Below are positions 36,433 through 45,778 of a stretch of DNA of 64,000 bases, one piece after another; position 1 is the stretch's first letter; every line of letters starts with the position of its first letter. The translations under genes were made by a program, and so were the position numbers. This DNA comes from JBBTDV01 sp038042605 (GTDB lineage: Bacteria > Bdellovibrionota > UBA1018): positions 1-64,000 of the forward strand of contig CAYHPW010000001.1 in NCBI GenBank assembly GCA_964358645.1. Direction: 5' to 3'. Below the pieces are notes generated by a model. The model worked only from the letters and a program-made list of their open reading frames with translations, searched no databases and was not told the DNA's origin.

Positions 36433-37971
36433 ATGAGATCAGAGTTAAGACTAGGAACAAGAAAATCTCTTCTCGCATGGGCGCAAAGTTCTTGGGTAGC
36501 TAGGGAAGTCGAACGGCTAAATCCAGGCATCACGGTTAAACTCGTCGGGATAGAAACCAGGGGCGATAAATTACTCAACGTTTCATTAAAAAATACTGAA
36601 GGAAAGGAATTCTTCGTCGCCGAGCTGGACGAAGCGCTCCGCTCTGGGCAAGTTGATTTTTCAGTTCACTCCATGAAGGACCTTAGTCTTGACCGTCCCA
36701 CAGAATTCATGCTCGCTGCAATCCCGCAAAGAGCGAATCCGCGTGACATCGCCATTTTTTGTCCTGACATAATCCAACGAATTAAAAGCGGCAAACAAAT
36801 ACAGATCGGCACTTCTTCGCCAAGGCGCCTGGAAAATGCCACCGCTTTTTTAAAACAAGCGCTTCCATGGCCCGGCAATGTGCAACTCAGCATGGCGGAA
36901 ATTCGTGGAAATGTTAACACTAGGCTTTCAAGATTACATGAAACCTCGGAACGCCGGCTTGACGGCGTAATACTAGCCATGGCCGGGTTGATCCGTCTTG
37001 CGGCCGATAAGCAGGCTGAAATTGAATTAAAAAATTTATTACACAATTGCCGCATAATGGTGCTCCCACTTCCAGAATGCCCTGCCGCCCCGGCACAGGG
37101 CGCGCTAGCGGTTGAGTGCCTTTCTAAAGCAGAAAACACCATAGAAGCTCTACACAAACTTCATCATGCTGCTACAGCAACAGCGGTGCTAAAGGAGCGC
37201 GGCCTGCTAGCAGAGTGTGGCGGTGGATGCCATCAACGCTTCGGCGCAACTGCTTTTGAACACCAAGAACTCGGCGCTCTGATGTTTGTAAGGGGTATGA
37301 AACCAGATGATTCTTTTATAGAAGAACTGCGCTGGAAAACGCATATGGCTATTAAAAAAAAATCAAACACCGCTATACGCCCATGGGATGGAAGTGCGTG
37401 GCGTAAAAACAAAGGCGAATTTTCAGTGTCTGAAGCTGCACTTAACGCTATCTCTAAAAATCTTCCTGGCAAAGCTGTATTTGTAGCGCATTCGAGGGCT
37501 TTTCCACCGGGTTTTACAGAAACCACTGACCAGTGTCGTATATGGACATCTGGAACCGCTAGTTGGTTTAAATTGGCTGGACAAGGCGTTTGGGTCGAGG
37601 GATGCGCTGAAAATCTCGGCTTCAATGCTCTCATGTCTACGATTTCGGAGCCAGTTCTTAAGCTTCCATCCTTTAAAGACTGGGTTGTGCTTACTCATGA
37701 AGACGCGGTTTCTGAATGGAGTAATACAAAGGCCTTTGCAACCTACAACGTAAAAACAGATTACCCGCAAGAAGCACTCACTGCCCTTAAGCAAACAACA
37801 CATATATTCTGGAGTAGCGGCTCGCAATTCGAGGCCCTACGTGACACCGCTATGAAGAATGCAATACACGCATGCGGCCCCGGAAAAACCGCGTCGCGGC
37901 TGCGTTCCCTTGGTGTTGAACCATTAGTTTTTCCTTCTTCAGAGGAGTGGAGAAAATGGCTAACAAGTTAG
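36433..37971 (+). CDS. hemC: Porphobilinogen deaminase fused to uroporphyrinogen-III synthase-like domain
   Basis: Residues 1-300 are HemC: GTRKSLLAWAQS, FSVHSMKDL, IGTSSPRRLENA, EIRGNVNTRLSRL, LPECPAAPAQGALAVE and the dipyrromethane-cofactor Cys in AECGGGCHQRFG. The last 170-200 residues (from about AISKNLPGKAVFVAH to the end) look like a diverged HemD: FWSSGSQFEAL and HACGPGKTASRLRSLGVEP. So one protein would convert porphobilinogen to uroporphyrinogen III. The stop overlaps hemB by 16 bp. Confidence 0.9.
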   Translation: MRSELRLGTRKSLLAWAQSSWVAREVERLNPGITVKLVGIETRGDKLLNVSLKNTEGKEFFVAELDEALRSGQVDFSVHSMKDLSLDRPTEFMLAAIPQRANPRDIAIFCPDIIQRIKSGKQIQIGTSSPRRLENATAFLKQALPWPGNVQLSMAEIRGNVNTRLSRLHETSERRLDGVILAMAGLIRLAADKQAEIELKNLLHNCRIMVLPLPECPAAPAQGALAVECLSKAENTIEALHKLHHAATATAVLKERGLLAECGGGCHQRFGATAFEHQELGALMFVRGMKPDDSFIEELRWKTHMAIKKKSNTAIRPWDGSAWRKNKGEFSVSEAALNAISKNLPGKAVFVAHSRAFPPGFTETTDQCRIWTSGTASWFKLAGQGVWVEGCAENLGFNALMSTISEPVLKLPSFKDWVVLTHEDAVSEWSNTKAFATYNVKTDYPQEALTALKQTTHIFWSSGSQFEALRDTAMKNAIHACGPGKTASRLRSLGVEPLVFPSSEEWRKWLTS

Positions 37972-38975
37972 ACAAAATAATATCCCAGTGTCTTTCATTG
38001 AGAAGACTTAGACAAAACCCATTAATAAGAGAACTCACGCTGGAACACAGGGTGTCTATAGAACAACTAATCCAGCCGTACTTTGTTGTAGATGGTATAA
38101 AACAACGCGAAGAAGTGCCTGGCCTGACTGGCACCTACCGTGACACCCCTTCAACTTTGCTTAAACAGATTGAAAATGACATGGAAAACGGGATAAAGAA
38201 GATCCTACTTTTCGGCGTCCCAAAGGAAAAAAGATCGGACAACTTTGATCCGTCGTTCACCACCTCACAAATAATCGCAATAAGGAAAGCCTTCGGAAAA
38301 GACATATTCATAGCCGCCGACGTTTGTCTTTGCTCATCAACAACACATGGCCATTGTGGAATATTATCCGCTGAAGGTGATCATGTTGAAAACGCGTCTA
38401 CCGTTTACGAATTGGCCAAGTCCGCTCTGGCATACGCACAAGCTGGTGCTGATTGTGTCGCTCCGAGCGATATGATGGATGGGAGAGTGGGCGCGATCCG
38501 CGAGGCGCTTGATAGCGCGGGTTTAGAAAAAACCCTCATAATGAGCTATTCAGCTAAATTTCATTCTAAATTTTATGGACCATTCAGAATAGCCGCTGAC
38601 TCAGCACCCAAGGGAGCTCTTTCGCTTAAAGACAGGTCGACGTACCAGATCGACCCCGCACGACCTTCTGATGCTCTTGAAAGTTCTATCCGTGATAGCG
38701 AGGAGGGCGCCGACATACTCATGGTCAAGCCCGGGCTTCCATATCTTGACATCTTGGCAAGATTATCAAAAAAGATTCATAAGCCCTGGGCGGTATACGA
38801 AGTAAGTGGCGAATTTGCGGCCATAGAGCTGATGGCAAAACAAGGCCTGATCCAAGGCCCTGCCGCGCATGTTGAGGCCTGGACGGCATTTGCCAGGGCC
38901 GGTGCTTCCATTATTATCACCTACGGCGCACGCTTTGCTGGTGAGTGGCTTAAATCAGGTATCACGAGAGGGTGA
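37956..38975 (+). CDS. hemB: Delta-aminolevulinic acid dehydratase (porphobilinogen synthase)
   Basis: Joins two aminolevulinates into porphobilinogen. ATG 37956 with AGAGGAG eight bases upstream gives 339 residues; GTG 37947 is the longer choice. VCLCSSTTHGHCG is the metal-binding loop (Cys-rich, zinc type), APSDMMDGRVGAIR, MSYSAKFHSKFYGPFR with the first active-site Lys, and ILMVKPGLPYLD with the Schiff-base Lys. Overlaps hemC and is 6 bp from hemL. Confidence 0.97.
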   Translation: MANKLDKIISQCLSLRRLRQNPLIRELTLEHRVSIEQLIQPYFVVDGIKQREEVPGLTGTYRDTPSTLLKQIENDMENGIKKILLFGVPKEKRSDNFDPSFTTSQIIAIRKAFGKDIFIAADVCLCSSTTHGHCGILSAEGDHVENASTVYELAKSALAYAQAGADCVAPSDMMDGRVGAIREALDSAGLEKTLIMSYSAKFHSKFYGPFRIAADSAPKGALSLKDRSTYQIDPARPSDALESSIRDSEEGADILMVKPGLPYLDILARLSKKIHKPWAVYEVSGEFAAIELMAKQGLIQGPAAHVEAWTAFARAGASIIITYGARFAGEWLKSGITRG

Positions 38976-38981
38976 CACATC

Positions 38982-40304
38982 ATGAAATCTCTAAGCACTA
39001 TAACAGAATCAGAACATCTTTTTGAACGTGCAAAGCGCGTATCACCAGGTGGGGTACACTCTCCGGTTCGCGCTTTCCGCGGAGTTGGTGGGGTACCTAG
39101 ATTTATTATATCAGCAGATGGTTCAAATTTTACTGACGTTGACGGCAACGCTTATATTGATTTTTGCATGTCATGGGGGCCACTAATTTTTGGCCACAAG
39201 AATCCAGAAATTCGCGAAGCCGTCATAAAAGCCCTTGAACGTGGCTGGTCTTACGGAGCCGCTGAACCATATTCGCTGGAACTCGCTGAACTGATCACAT
39301 CATCAATACCTTGGGTTGAAAAAATCAGATTCGTCAATTCAGGCACAGAAGCTGTAATGGCCGCCTTACGTGTCGCAAGGGGCGCCACTGGCAGGAGTAA
39401 AATACTAAAATTCGATGGGTGCTACCACGGACACGTGGATTCAATGCTGGTCAGGGCAGGTTCAGGACTTGCTGAAATGTCTTCGCCTGACAGCGCTGGG
39501 GTATCAAAAAGTGTGGCAGGTGAAACCATCGTCGTTCCATTGGATGATCCAAGCGCTCTTAAGCTAGCCATTGAAAAGCACGGAAAGGAACTGGCTGCAG
39601 TAATCATAGAAGCAATCCCTGCAAATAACGGCCTTTTACTGCAAAAGCCGGATTTTCTACCACTAGCGGTCGAACTCGCCCGCAAGGTGGGGGCACTGAT
39701 AATCCTGGATGAAGTCATAACTGGATTTCGCGTTTCATTCGGAGGTGTTGCTGAAATCACGGGAATCAAACCAGATCTTGTAACTTATGGAAAAGTGATC
39801 GGAGGCGGTTTTCCAGTTGGGGCCTACGGCGGGAAAAAAGAATTAATGGACCTTGTTGCTCCTAGCGGCCCCGTCTACCAAGCGGGGACATTAAGCGCAA
39901 ACCCAGTCGCGATGTCAGCAGGCATCGCTACGCTAAAAAAACTTATAAAAGAAAAACCATATGCTAGCTTTGAGAAAAAAACCGCGTGGCTTGAAAATAA
40001 AATTGGGCAATCTGCGACAAAAGCCGGTGTCAGCGCTATGGCACAAAGATTCGGTTCTATCTTCTGGCTTGTACTAGGAAAAGTTAATACAGCTGATGGC
40101 ACCGTGCGCTCACAAATACAGATTCCTTCATCACAAAAAGACCAATATGCGCAGGTCTTCCACTCATTACTTGATTCAGGAATTTATATGGCACCAAGTG
40201 GTTTTGAAGTGTCCTTCCTGTCCACTGCCCATACCGACACTGACCTTGAAAAACTAACTGACTCAATAGACAAGATTTTTTCAAAGAGGATTTTTTCTAA
40301 ATGA
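38982..40304 (+). CDS. hemL: Glutamate-1-semialdehyde 2,1-aminomutase
   Basis: A PLP enzyme that makes aminolevulinate from the HemA product. 440 residues: SPGGVHSPVRAFRGVGG, RFVNSGTEAVMAALRVARG, DEVITGFRVSFGG and PLP Lys271 in TYGKVIGGGFPVGAYGG; YQAGTLSANPVAMSAG. Length is normal. The stop overlaps the sensor-kinase start by 4 bp (ATGA). Confidence 0.97.
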   Translation: MKSLSTITESEHLFERAKRVSPGGVHSPVRAFRGVGGVPRFIISADGSNFTDVDGNAYIDFCMSWGPLIFGHKNPEIREAVIKALERGWSYGAAEPYSLELAELITSSIPWVEKIRFVNSGTEAVMAALRVARGATGRSKILKFDGCYHGHVDSMLVRAGSGLAEMSSPDSAGVSKSVAGETIVVPLDDPSALKLAIEKHGKELAAVIIEAIPANNGLLLQKPDFLPLAVELARKVGALIILDEVITGFRVSFGGVAEITGIKPDLVTYGKVIGGGFPVGAYGGKKELMDLVAPSGPVYQAGTLSANPVAMSAGIATLKKLIKEKPYASFEKKTAWLENKIGQSATKAGVSAMAQRFGSIFWLVLGKVNTADGTVRSQIQIPSSQKDQYAQVFHSLLDSGIYMAPSGFEVSFLSTAHTDTDLEKLTDSIDKIFSKRIFSK

Positions 40305-41269
40305 CAGGCAAAGGAAGAATCGCCACAGCACCAAAACGAAGGTTGGCAGTAATGCTTTCGGTACATTTGATTTGGATGTTCGTGGTATGCCTGCTCGGAG
40401 CATGGTGGGGAAAGCTTGTGCTCCAGCAAGCCGCTAGGATCACGGAGCTTGAAAGATCCGCTGGAATAATGGCCTACGGCTCTTCCAGTTACTTGGAAAA
40501 AATGCATCGCATGCTTTCGTGGGAACTTCCAGCTTTTTTCACCCTTCTTATCGTCAGCACAGCTATAGTCATCTGGCTTTATTGGCGCGATTTATTAAGG
40601 ACTAAATCGCTACAAGCCTTTTTTGCCTCAGTGACTCATGAACTCAGAACCCCCCTTACAAGTATACGATTACAAGCCGAATCCATCGCCGATTCGGTGC
40701 CAAGTGGCGGACACGAACACCAGTTAGCCGAGCGTCTGCTTGAAGACACAACAAGACTTGAGTCACAGGTGGAAAAAATGCTCGAGCTTGCCAGGGTAGA
40801 GGGCGGTGGTCCGGTGCATGTTCAACCCATCCAAATAAAGCCTTGGCTATCAAGGTTTGCTAGTTCATGGCACGCTTCATTCGGAAATAAAATCAACTTC
40901 GATATCTCAATAGATGACGCCTTGATTAAGGCTGATCCAGCTGCATTAGGAGTCATACTAAAAAATATCGTGGAAAACTCCGTAAAACACTCCCAGTGTG
41001 AGAATATCGCCATCTCCGTGCGGTCAGTAGCAAACAGGAAAGCACTTACCCTTGTCTTTTCGGATAACGGCAAAACAGTACAACTGAACAAAAAGACCAT
41101 GCGCACCCTTGGTCGCGCCTTCGAAAAGGGGTCAGCATCACAGGGTCTTGGCATTGGGCTTTATTTAATCAGAACGTTGATGAGAAGAATGGGCGGCAAC
41201 GCTGATTACCAGTTTGATGGCGCGTTTAAGGTATTACTGACTTTTCAGGAGGAATGTTCAGGTGGGTGA
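40301..41269 (+). CDS. Sensor histidine kinase
   Basis: A membrane histidine kinase of 322 residues. TM1 at about 16-38, a periplasmic loop of roughly 45 residues, TM2 at about 85-105. H-box THELRTPLTSIRLQAES; N-box NIVENSVKHS; G1 FSDNGK; G2 GLGIGLYLI. It overlaps hemL by 4 bp and the response regulator by 8 bp, so it is translated as part of the heme operon. The signal is unknown; heme or a pathway intermediate would be a natural guess. Confidence 0.92.
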   Translation: MTGKGRIATAPKRRLAVMLSVHLIWMFVVCLLGAWWGKLVLQQAARITELERSAGIMAYGSSSYLEKMHRMLSWELPAFFTLLIVSTAIVIWLYWRDLLRTKSLQAFFASVTHELRTPLTSIRLQAESIADSVPSGGHEHQLAERLLEDTTRLESQVEKMLELARVEGGGPVHVQPIQIKPWLSRFASSWHASFGNKINFDISIDDALIKADPAALGVILKNIVENSVKHSQCENIAISVRSVANRKALTLVFSDNGKTVQLNKKTMRTLGRAFEKGSASQGLGIGLYLIRTLMRRMGGNADYQFDGAFKVLLTFQEECSGG

Positions 41270-41969
41270 GAATCCTCTTTCAATGATTCTCCTTGTTGAA
41301 GACGAAAAAAATCTTGGTTTGACCCTTATGGAGCGGCTTCGCCAGGATCACTTCGGTGTATCATGGGTGACCTCGTTACATGATGCAAGAGAAACTATAA
41401 AAAACAATATGTTTCAGCTCGCATTAATGGATGTAGGCTTGCCTGATGGGTCTGGTTTTGATCTTGCTGCAGAGTTGAGAAAAACATCACCGACCACTGC
41501 CATTATTTTCATGACAGCATATGGAAACCCGGAAGACCGCATCCACGGCCTGGAACTTGGGGCTGAAGATTATGTTGTAAAACCGTTCCACCTAAAAGAA
41601 CTGCTCCTTAGAATACAAAACGTTTTAAAACGTACCAAGTTTATCACTGAAAATTCTTCCTCCATGGATAAGCCCGTAAAAGTTGGTAAAGTGGTAGTTG
41701 ATTTTTCTAAATTTGAAGCTTCAGTAAACGGCCAAACATTTTCGCTAACACATAAGGAGACGGCGCTACTTAGACTTCTGGTAACAATGAGAGGCAAGGT
41801 CATAAGCCGTGATGAGATTTTGGACCATGTTTGGTCAAAAGACGAGTTCCCAAGCCCACGCACTGTTGATAACTTCATCATGCGCCTGCGCAGGCTTGTG
41901 GAAAAAGACGCTGAACATCCAGAAATTATAAAAAGCATCCGAGGTGTCGGTTATCAATTGGTCTATTAA
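41262..41969 (+). CDS. OmpR/PhoB-family response regulator
   Basis: 235 residues from GTG 41262 (CAGGAGG eight bases upstream; ATG 41283 is an alternative). Receiver domain at about 8-120: acidic LLVEDEKN, phosphoacceptor Asp in LALMDVGLPDGSGFDL, switch Thr in FMTAYG, and VKPF. Winged-helix output domain at about 135-232 (LTHKETALLRLLV, PSPRTVDNFIMRLRR, SIRGVGYQLVY). Partner of the kinase upstream; hemE follows by 10 bp. Confidence 0.95.
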   Translation: MGENPLSMILLVEDEKNLGLTLMERLRQDHFGVSWVTSLHDARETIKNNMFQLALMDVGLPDGSGFDLAAELRKTSPTTAIIFMTAYGNPEDRIHGLELGAEDYVVKPFHLKELLLRIQNVLKRTKFITENSSSMDKPVKVGKVVVDFSKFEASVNGQTFSLTHKETALLRLLVTMRGKVISRDEILDHVWSKDEFPSPRTVDNFIMRLRRLVEKDAEHPEIIKSIRGVGYQLVY

Positions 41970-41979
41970 AGGAGAGAAT

Positions 41980-43020
41980 GTGAATTTATTTAACACCACG
42001 ATCGCACAAAAAAACAAATCAAGACCTCCAATATGGTTTATGAGACAAGCGGGGCGCTATCATTCACACTACCAGACCCTTCGAAAGAAATACTCATTCA
42101 TAGAGCTCTGCAAGAAACCAGAACTGACGTTTGAAGCAACCATGGGTCCCATCCGTGATTTTGATTTCGATGCTGCCATTTTGTTCTCAGACTTGCTCTT
42201 CCCGCTTGAAGCTATGGGCATGGGTTTAACATACGATGAGGGGCCGAAGCTTGGCTGGCACTTGCTAAATACCAGCGATATAAAAAAGCTTGCCGGCGGG
42301 GCAGGGGGTGCTGCGGCCTTAGAATTTCAAGCGGAAGCCCTACGGCTTCTCCGCGCAAGAATTACACATGACAAGGGGTTGATCGGTTTTGTTGGGGGGC
42401 CTTTAACGCTTTTTTGTTACGCAGTAGAAGGCACACATTCAGGAAGCCTAGCTTCCGCAAAGCGAGGTCTGGTGGATGGGCGCTTTTCTGGCTTCATAGA
42501 AAAGCTTACGGAACTTCTTGCGGAAAATATGGTCATACAGGCAAAGGCAGGGGCTGATTGCATTGCGGTCTTTGATACCTGCGCTGGCGAATTTGACCCG
42601 GAGACATATAGCAACGCCATCATCCCTTCATTCAAGCCTGTGCTTGATTACTTTAAATCACGTTGCCCGGCGGTCCCAATTATTTATTATTCAAAAGGAA
42701 CCGGCCCACAGCATTGGAAAGCTCTGGATAAGCTCTCAATAACTTGTCTTGGTATCGATTGGCGGCATAATCTTGCAAATGTTCTTTCTGATTATTCCGG
42801 CAAATGGGCTATTCAGGGAAATATCAATCCCGATTGGCTCTTACTGCCACAAAAAGAACTTGACGAAAAACTCCGCAATACATTTTACCATGTAAAAACT
42901 CTCCCGGCAGAGAAACGCAGCGGATGGGTCTGTGGTTTGGGACACGGCGTGCTACAAAAAACGCCAGAAGCAAACGTCAAATACTTCATTAAACTGACAA
43001 GGGAGCTGTTTTCAGAATGA
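41980..43020 (+). CDS. hemE: Uroporphyrinogen decarboxylase
   Basis: Decarboxylates uroporphyrinogen III to coproporphyrinogen III. GTG 41980 is preceded by AAAGGAGAG and gives 346 residues; the frame is open back to 41944 within the regulator gene. PPIWFMRQAGRYHSHYQ is the family signature; FDAAILFSDLLFPLEAMG, GFVGGPLTLFCYAVEG and GNINPDWLL follow. ATGA overlap with hemN. Confidence 0.96.
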   Translation: MNLFNTTIAQKNKSRPPIWFMRQAGRYHSHYQTLRKKYSFIELCKKPELTFEATMGPIRDFDFDAAILFSDLLFPLEAMGMGLTYDEGPKLGWHLLNTSDIKKLAGGAGGAAALEFQAEALRLLRARITHDKGLIGFVGGPLTLFCYAVEGTHSGSLASAKRGLVDGRFSGFIEKLTELLAENMVIQAKAGADCIAVFDTCAGEFDPETYSNAIIPSFKPVLDYFKSRCPAVPIIYYSKGTGPQHWKALDKLSITCLGIDWRHNLANVLSDYSGKWAIQGNINPDWLLLPQKELDEKLRNTFYHVKTLPAEKRSGWVCGLGHGVLQKTPEANVKYFIKLTRELFSE

Positions 43021-44369
43021 AGCTGCACGACCTTTTTAAGAAATATGATGTACCAGGACCACGCTACACAAGTTATCCAACCGTTCCTTATTGGTCCACC
43101 ACACCTACTACAGAGCAATGGATATCTAGTCTCAGAAAAGCACTCGATAGCCGGGCCGGAGCGGCTATCTACATCCATATACCATTTTGTAAAAGCCTCT
43201 GCACTTATTGCGGTTGCAATACAAGGATAGTAAGAGATCCAAAAGTCGCTATAAAATATGTTGATACCGTTATCAAAGAATGGAAGATCTACCTTTCGCT
43301 TCTGGAAAAAGATGTCCAGCTAAGCGATCTACATATAGGTGGAGGAACACCGACATTCCTGGAACCGGAAGATTTAGAACGTTTAGTTGAAGGGATCTTA
43401 TCAACGGTTAAAATAAGTCCTGGCGCTGAATTCTCACTGGAGGCTGATCCAAGAACAACAACGCATGGCCATCTCGAAAAACTTTCGCGTCTCGGGTTTA
43501 AGCGCTTAAGCCTGGGGATCCAAGACTTTGATACCAAGGTACAGGAAATAGTTCACCGTGTTCAATCGGAAGAACTTGTCGAAAAGGCCACCAAAACAGC
43601 TCGTGATCTTGGCTACAACAGTATCAATTATGACCTGATTTATGGCCTGCCACTACAGACCACAAATAGCATCGAACATACAATCATGGTTTTGAAACGT
43701 CTTCGCCCTGACCGTATCGCTTTTTACGGATACGCCCATGTACCATGGATAAAACCAGGTCAACGCCGCTTCAGCGACGCAGACGTCCCCGCCGGCGAAT
43801 CAAAAAGAGCATTATACGAACACGGGAGGAAACTTCTTCAATCCGCCGGATATAAAGAAATCGGTCTTGATCACTTTGCGCTTGAAACGGACCAGCTTTG
43901 GAAAGCTTATATCAATGGAAATTTGCACCGCAACTTCATGGGATACGTTGATCGTTTCGTTTTGCCACTGGTCGGGCTTGGCGTATCAGCAATCAGTGAC
44001 TCCTGGGATGCATTCGCACAAAATGAAAAAACACTGGAGACATATCAACAACGGATAGACGCCGGCCAACTGCCCATTCTACGAGGGCACTTATTGACAG
44101 ATGAAGACCGAGTGCTTAGGAAACACATTCTTAATATAATGACAAAATTTATAACAAACTGGGATTCAGAAAGTGAATACACCCCGCACTTGGACGAAGC
44201 AGAAAAAAAACTCGCACTTTTTGCGAATGATGGCCTGATTCGCCACCAGAGAAAATCCTGCGAAGTGACGGAAACCGGCCGCGCATTTTTGCGTAATATT
44301 TGCATGGCATTCGACGCCAGACTATTTAGAAATGCGCCCGAAACAAATCTTTTCAGTAAAACTGTTTGA
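43017..44369 (+). CDS. hemN: Oxygen-independent coproporphyrinogen-III oxidase
   Basis: A radical-SAM enzyme that converts coproporphyrinogen III to protoporphyrinogen IX without oxygen. The 4Fe-4S motif is Cys58, Cys62 and Cys65 in IPFCKSLCTYCGCN. GGGTPTFLEPEDLERL, FSLEADPRTTT, RLSLGIQDFD and AFYGYAHVPWIKPGQRR identify HemN rather than HemW. 450 residues, normal length. Suggests the cell can make heme when oxygen is low. Confidence 0.97.
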   Translation: MKLHDLFKKYDVPGPRYTSYPTVPYWSTTPTTEQWISSLRKALDSRAGAAIYIHIPFCKSLCTYCGCNTRIVRDPKVAIKYVDTVIKEWKIYLSLLEKDVQLSDLHIGGGTPTFLEPEDLERLVEGILSTVKISPGAEFSLEADPRTTTHGHLEKLSRLGFKRLSLGIQDFDTKVQEIVHRVQSEELVEKATKTARDLGYNSINYDLIYGLPLQTTNSIEHTIMVLKRLRPDRIAFYGYAHVPWIKPGQRRFSDADVPAGESKRALYEHGRKLLQSAGYKEIGLDHFALETDQLWKAYINGNLHRNFMGYVDRFVLPLVGLGVSAISDSWDAFAQNEKTLETYQQRIDAGQLPILRGHLLTDEDRVLRKHILNIMTKFITNWDSESEYTPHLDEAEKKLALFANDGLIRHQRKSCEVTETGRAFLRNICMAFDARLFRNAPETNLFSKTV

Positions 44370-44381
44370 AACGGATACAAT

Positions 44382-45743
44382 ATGATCGGTACGCTTAATA
44401 ACAAAAGCCGTGAAGTTACCATAATAGGCGCTGGAATTTCCGGGTTAGTGGCAGCATATCATCTCCATAAAGTTGGAAAAATCGTAACTATTATCGAGTC
44501 AAGTAACCGCGTGGGTGGAGTGATCAAGACTACCAATACCCCATGGGGAATTGCAGAAAGTGCCGCACATTCTTTTCTGGCCACACCTGCTGTTTTAAAT
44601 CTTTGTGATGAACTCGGCGTAAAACTTACTGGAATAAGAAAGGGCTCAACAAAGCGATATATCCTTCGTTCCGGTAAAATGAGAACTTTCCCGCTCTCAG
44701 TTTCAGAAGTTATTCTTACCTTTTTAAAGGCATACTTCCGGTTTTCGCTTAAGAAAGACAGTGATCCTAATCAAGCTAAAAAAATGACCATGGAGGAGTG
44801 GGGGCATAAATTTTTAGGGAAAGCAGCCGTAAAATACCTCATAACGCCATTTTTACGCGGTATTTATGGCGCTAGTCCTTCTGAAATTTCTGTGGCCGCC
44901 GCCTATCCAGGCTTACTAATTCCAAGAGGACACTCGCTGTTTAGTTTCATACTGTTTAAGCTGAGAAAAAAATTTCTCTGCAAAAAACTACAAAAAAAAA
45001 CATCTGCTCAAACGGTATTGAAAAAAACCGTAAAACTACGGCGTGGTATGATGTCTCCCGCTAGCGGGATGGGTGATTTGGTAGCAAAACTTGAGCAGAA
45101 ATTAACTGCAGAACTTGGGGGCCGCTTCCTCATAGATTCCCCAGCACTAGAACTCCCGGATCATGCAAATATAATATTGACCACACCCGCCCACGAAGCG
45201 GCATACCTCCTCGAACAACACGAGCACACCCTGTCATCAGCACTGCATTCTGTTACATATACACCGCTTATTTCTGCAACTGTGTTCATGGCAAAACACT
45301 CAATGCCGCCCAAAGGTATACGAGGCATCGGCGTTCTGATGCCAGAAAACGAAAAAGTACAGTGTCTTGGCATTCTCTTTAATTCAAGTTCATTTACCGA
45401 CCGCGTAGTTAATGAGGAAAAATATGAATCGTTCACCGTCATGATCGGCAGCTCTCCAGAAAATAATGCATTATCGTTGTCTGACGATGAAATTATTTCT
45501 TTTATTTATCGCGATATGAAAACCGTGCTTGGCATTTCAAGTCCTCCAATTCATGTTGTTATAAATCGCTGGCCAAAAGCGATCCCTAAATATAATTCCA
45601 CGTTATTTGATACCTGGTCTCTTGCCCGTAAAAGCTGGTGTTCCATGCCAGGCAGGATTCTCTTTGGCAATTATACCGGCCAAATCAGCTTGCGCGGTAT
45701 GATAGAGTCGTCCGCTTCTTTGGCCGCAAGCTTGCAAGATTAG
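44382..45743 (+). CDS. hemY: Protoporphyrinogen/coproporphyrinogen oxidase (HemY/HemG FAD type)
   Basis: An FAD-dependent oxidase that makes the porphyrin. 453 residues: Rossmann IIGAGISGLVAAYHLHK then ESSNRVGGVIKT at the N-terminus, PFLRGIYGASPSEISVAAAYP, and a C-terminal FAD-binding end (LFGNYTGQISLRGMIESS). Long hydrophobic stretches suggest membrane association. Some labs call this family HemG in Gram-negatives. Follows hemN by 12 bp. Confidence 0.9.
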   Translation: MIGTLNNKSREVTIIGAGISGLVAAYHLHKVGKIVTIIESSNRVGGVIKTTNTPWGIAESAAHSFLATPAVLNLCDELGVKLTGIRKGSTKRYILRSGKMRTFPLSVSEVILTFLKAYFRFSLKKDSDPNQAKKMTMEEWGHKFLGKAAVKYLITPFLRGIYGASPSEISVAAAYPGLLIPRGHSLFSFILFKLRKKFLCKKLQKKTSAQTVLKKTVKLRRGMMSPASGMGDLVAKLEQKLTAELGGRFLIDSPALELPDHANIILTTPAHEAAYLLEQHEHTLSSALHSVTYTPLISATVFMAKHSMPPKGIRGIGVLMPENEKVQCLGILFNSSSFTDRVVNEEKYESFTVMIGSSPENNALSLSDDEIISFIYRDMKTVLGISSPPIHVVINRWPKAIPKYNSTLFDTWSLARKSWCSMPGRILFGNYTGQISLRGMIESSASLAASLQD

Positions 45744-45778
45744 AAAATACCCACTGAACCGGAGAGGCCAATGCAGCA

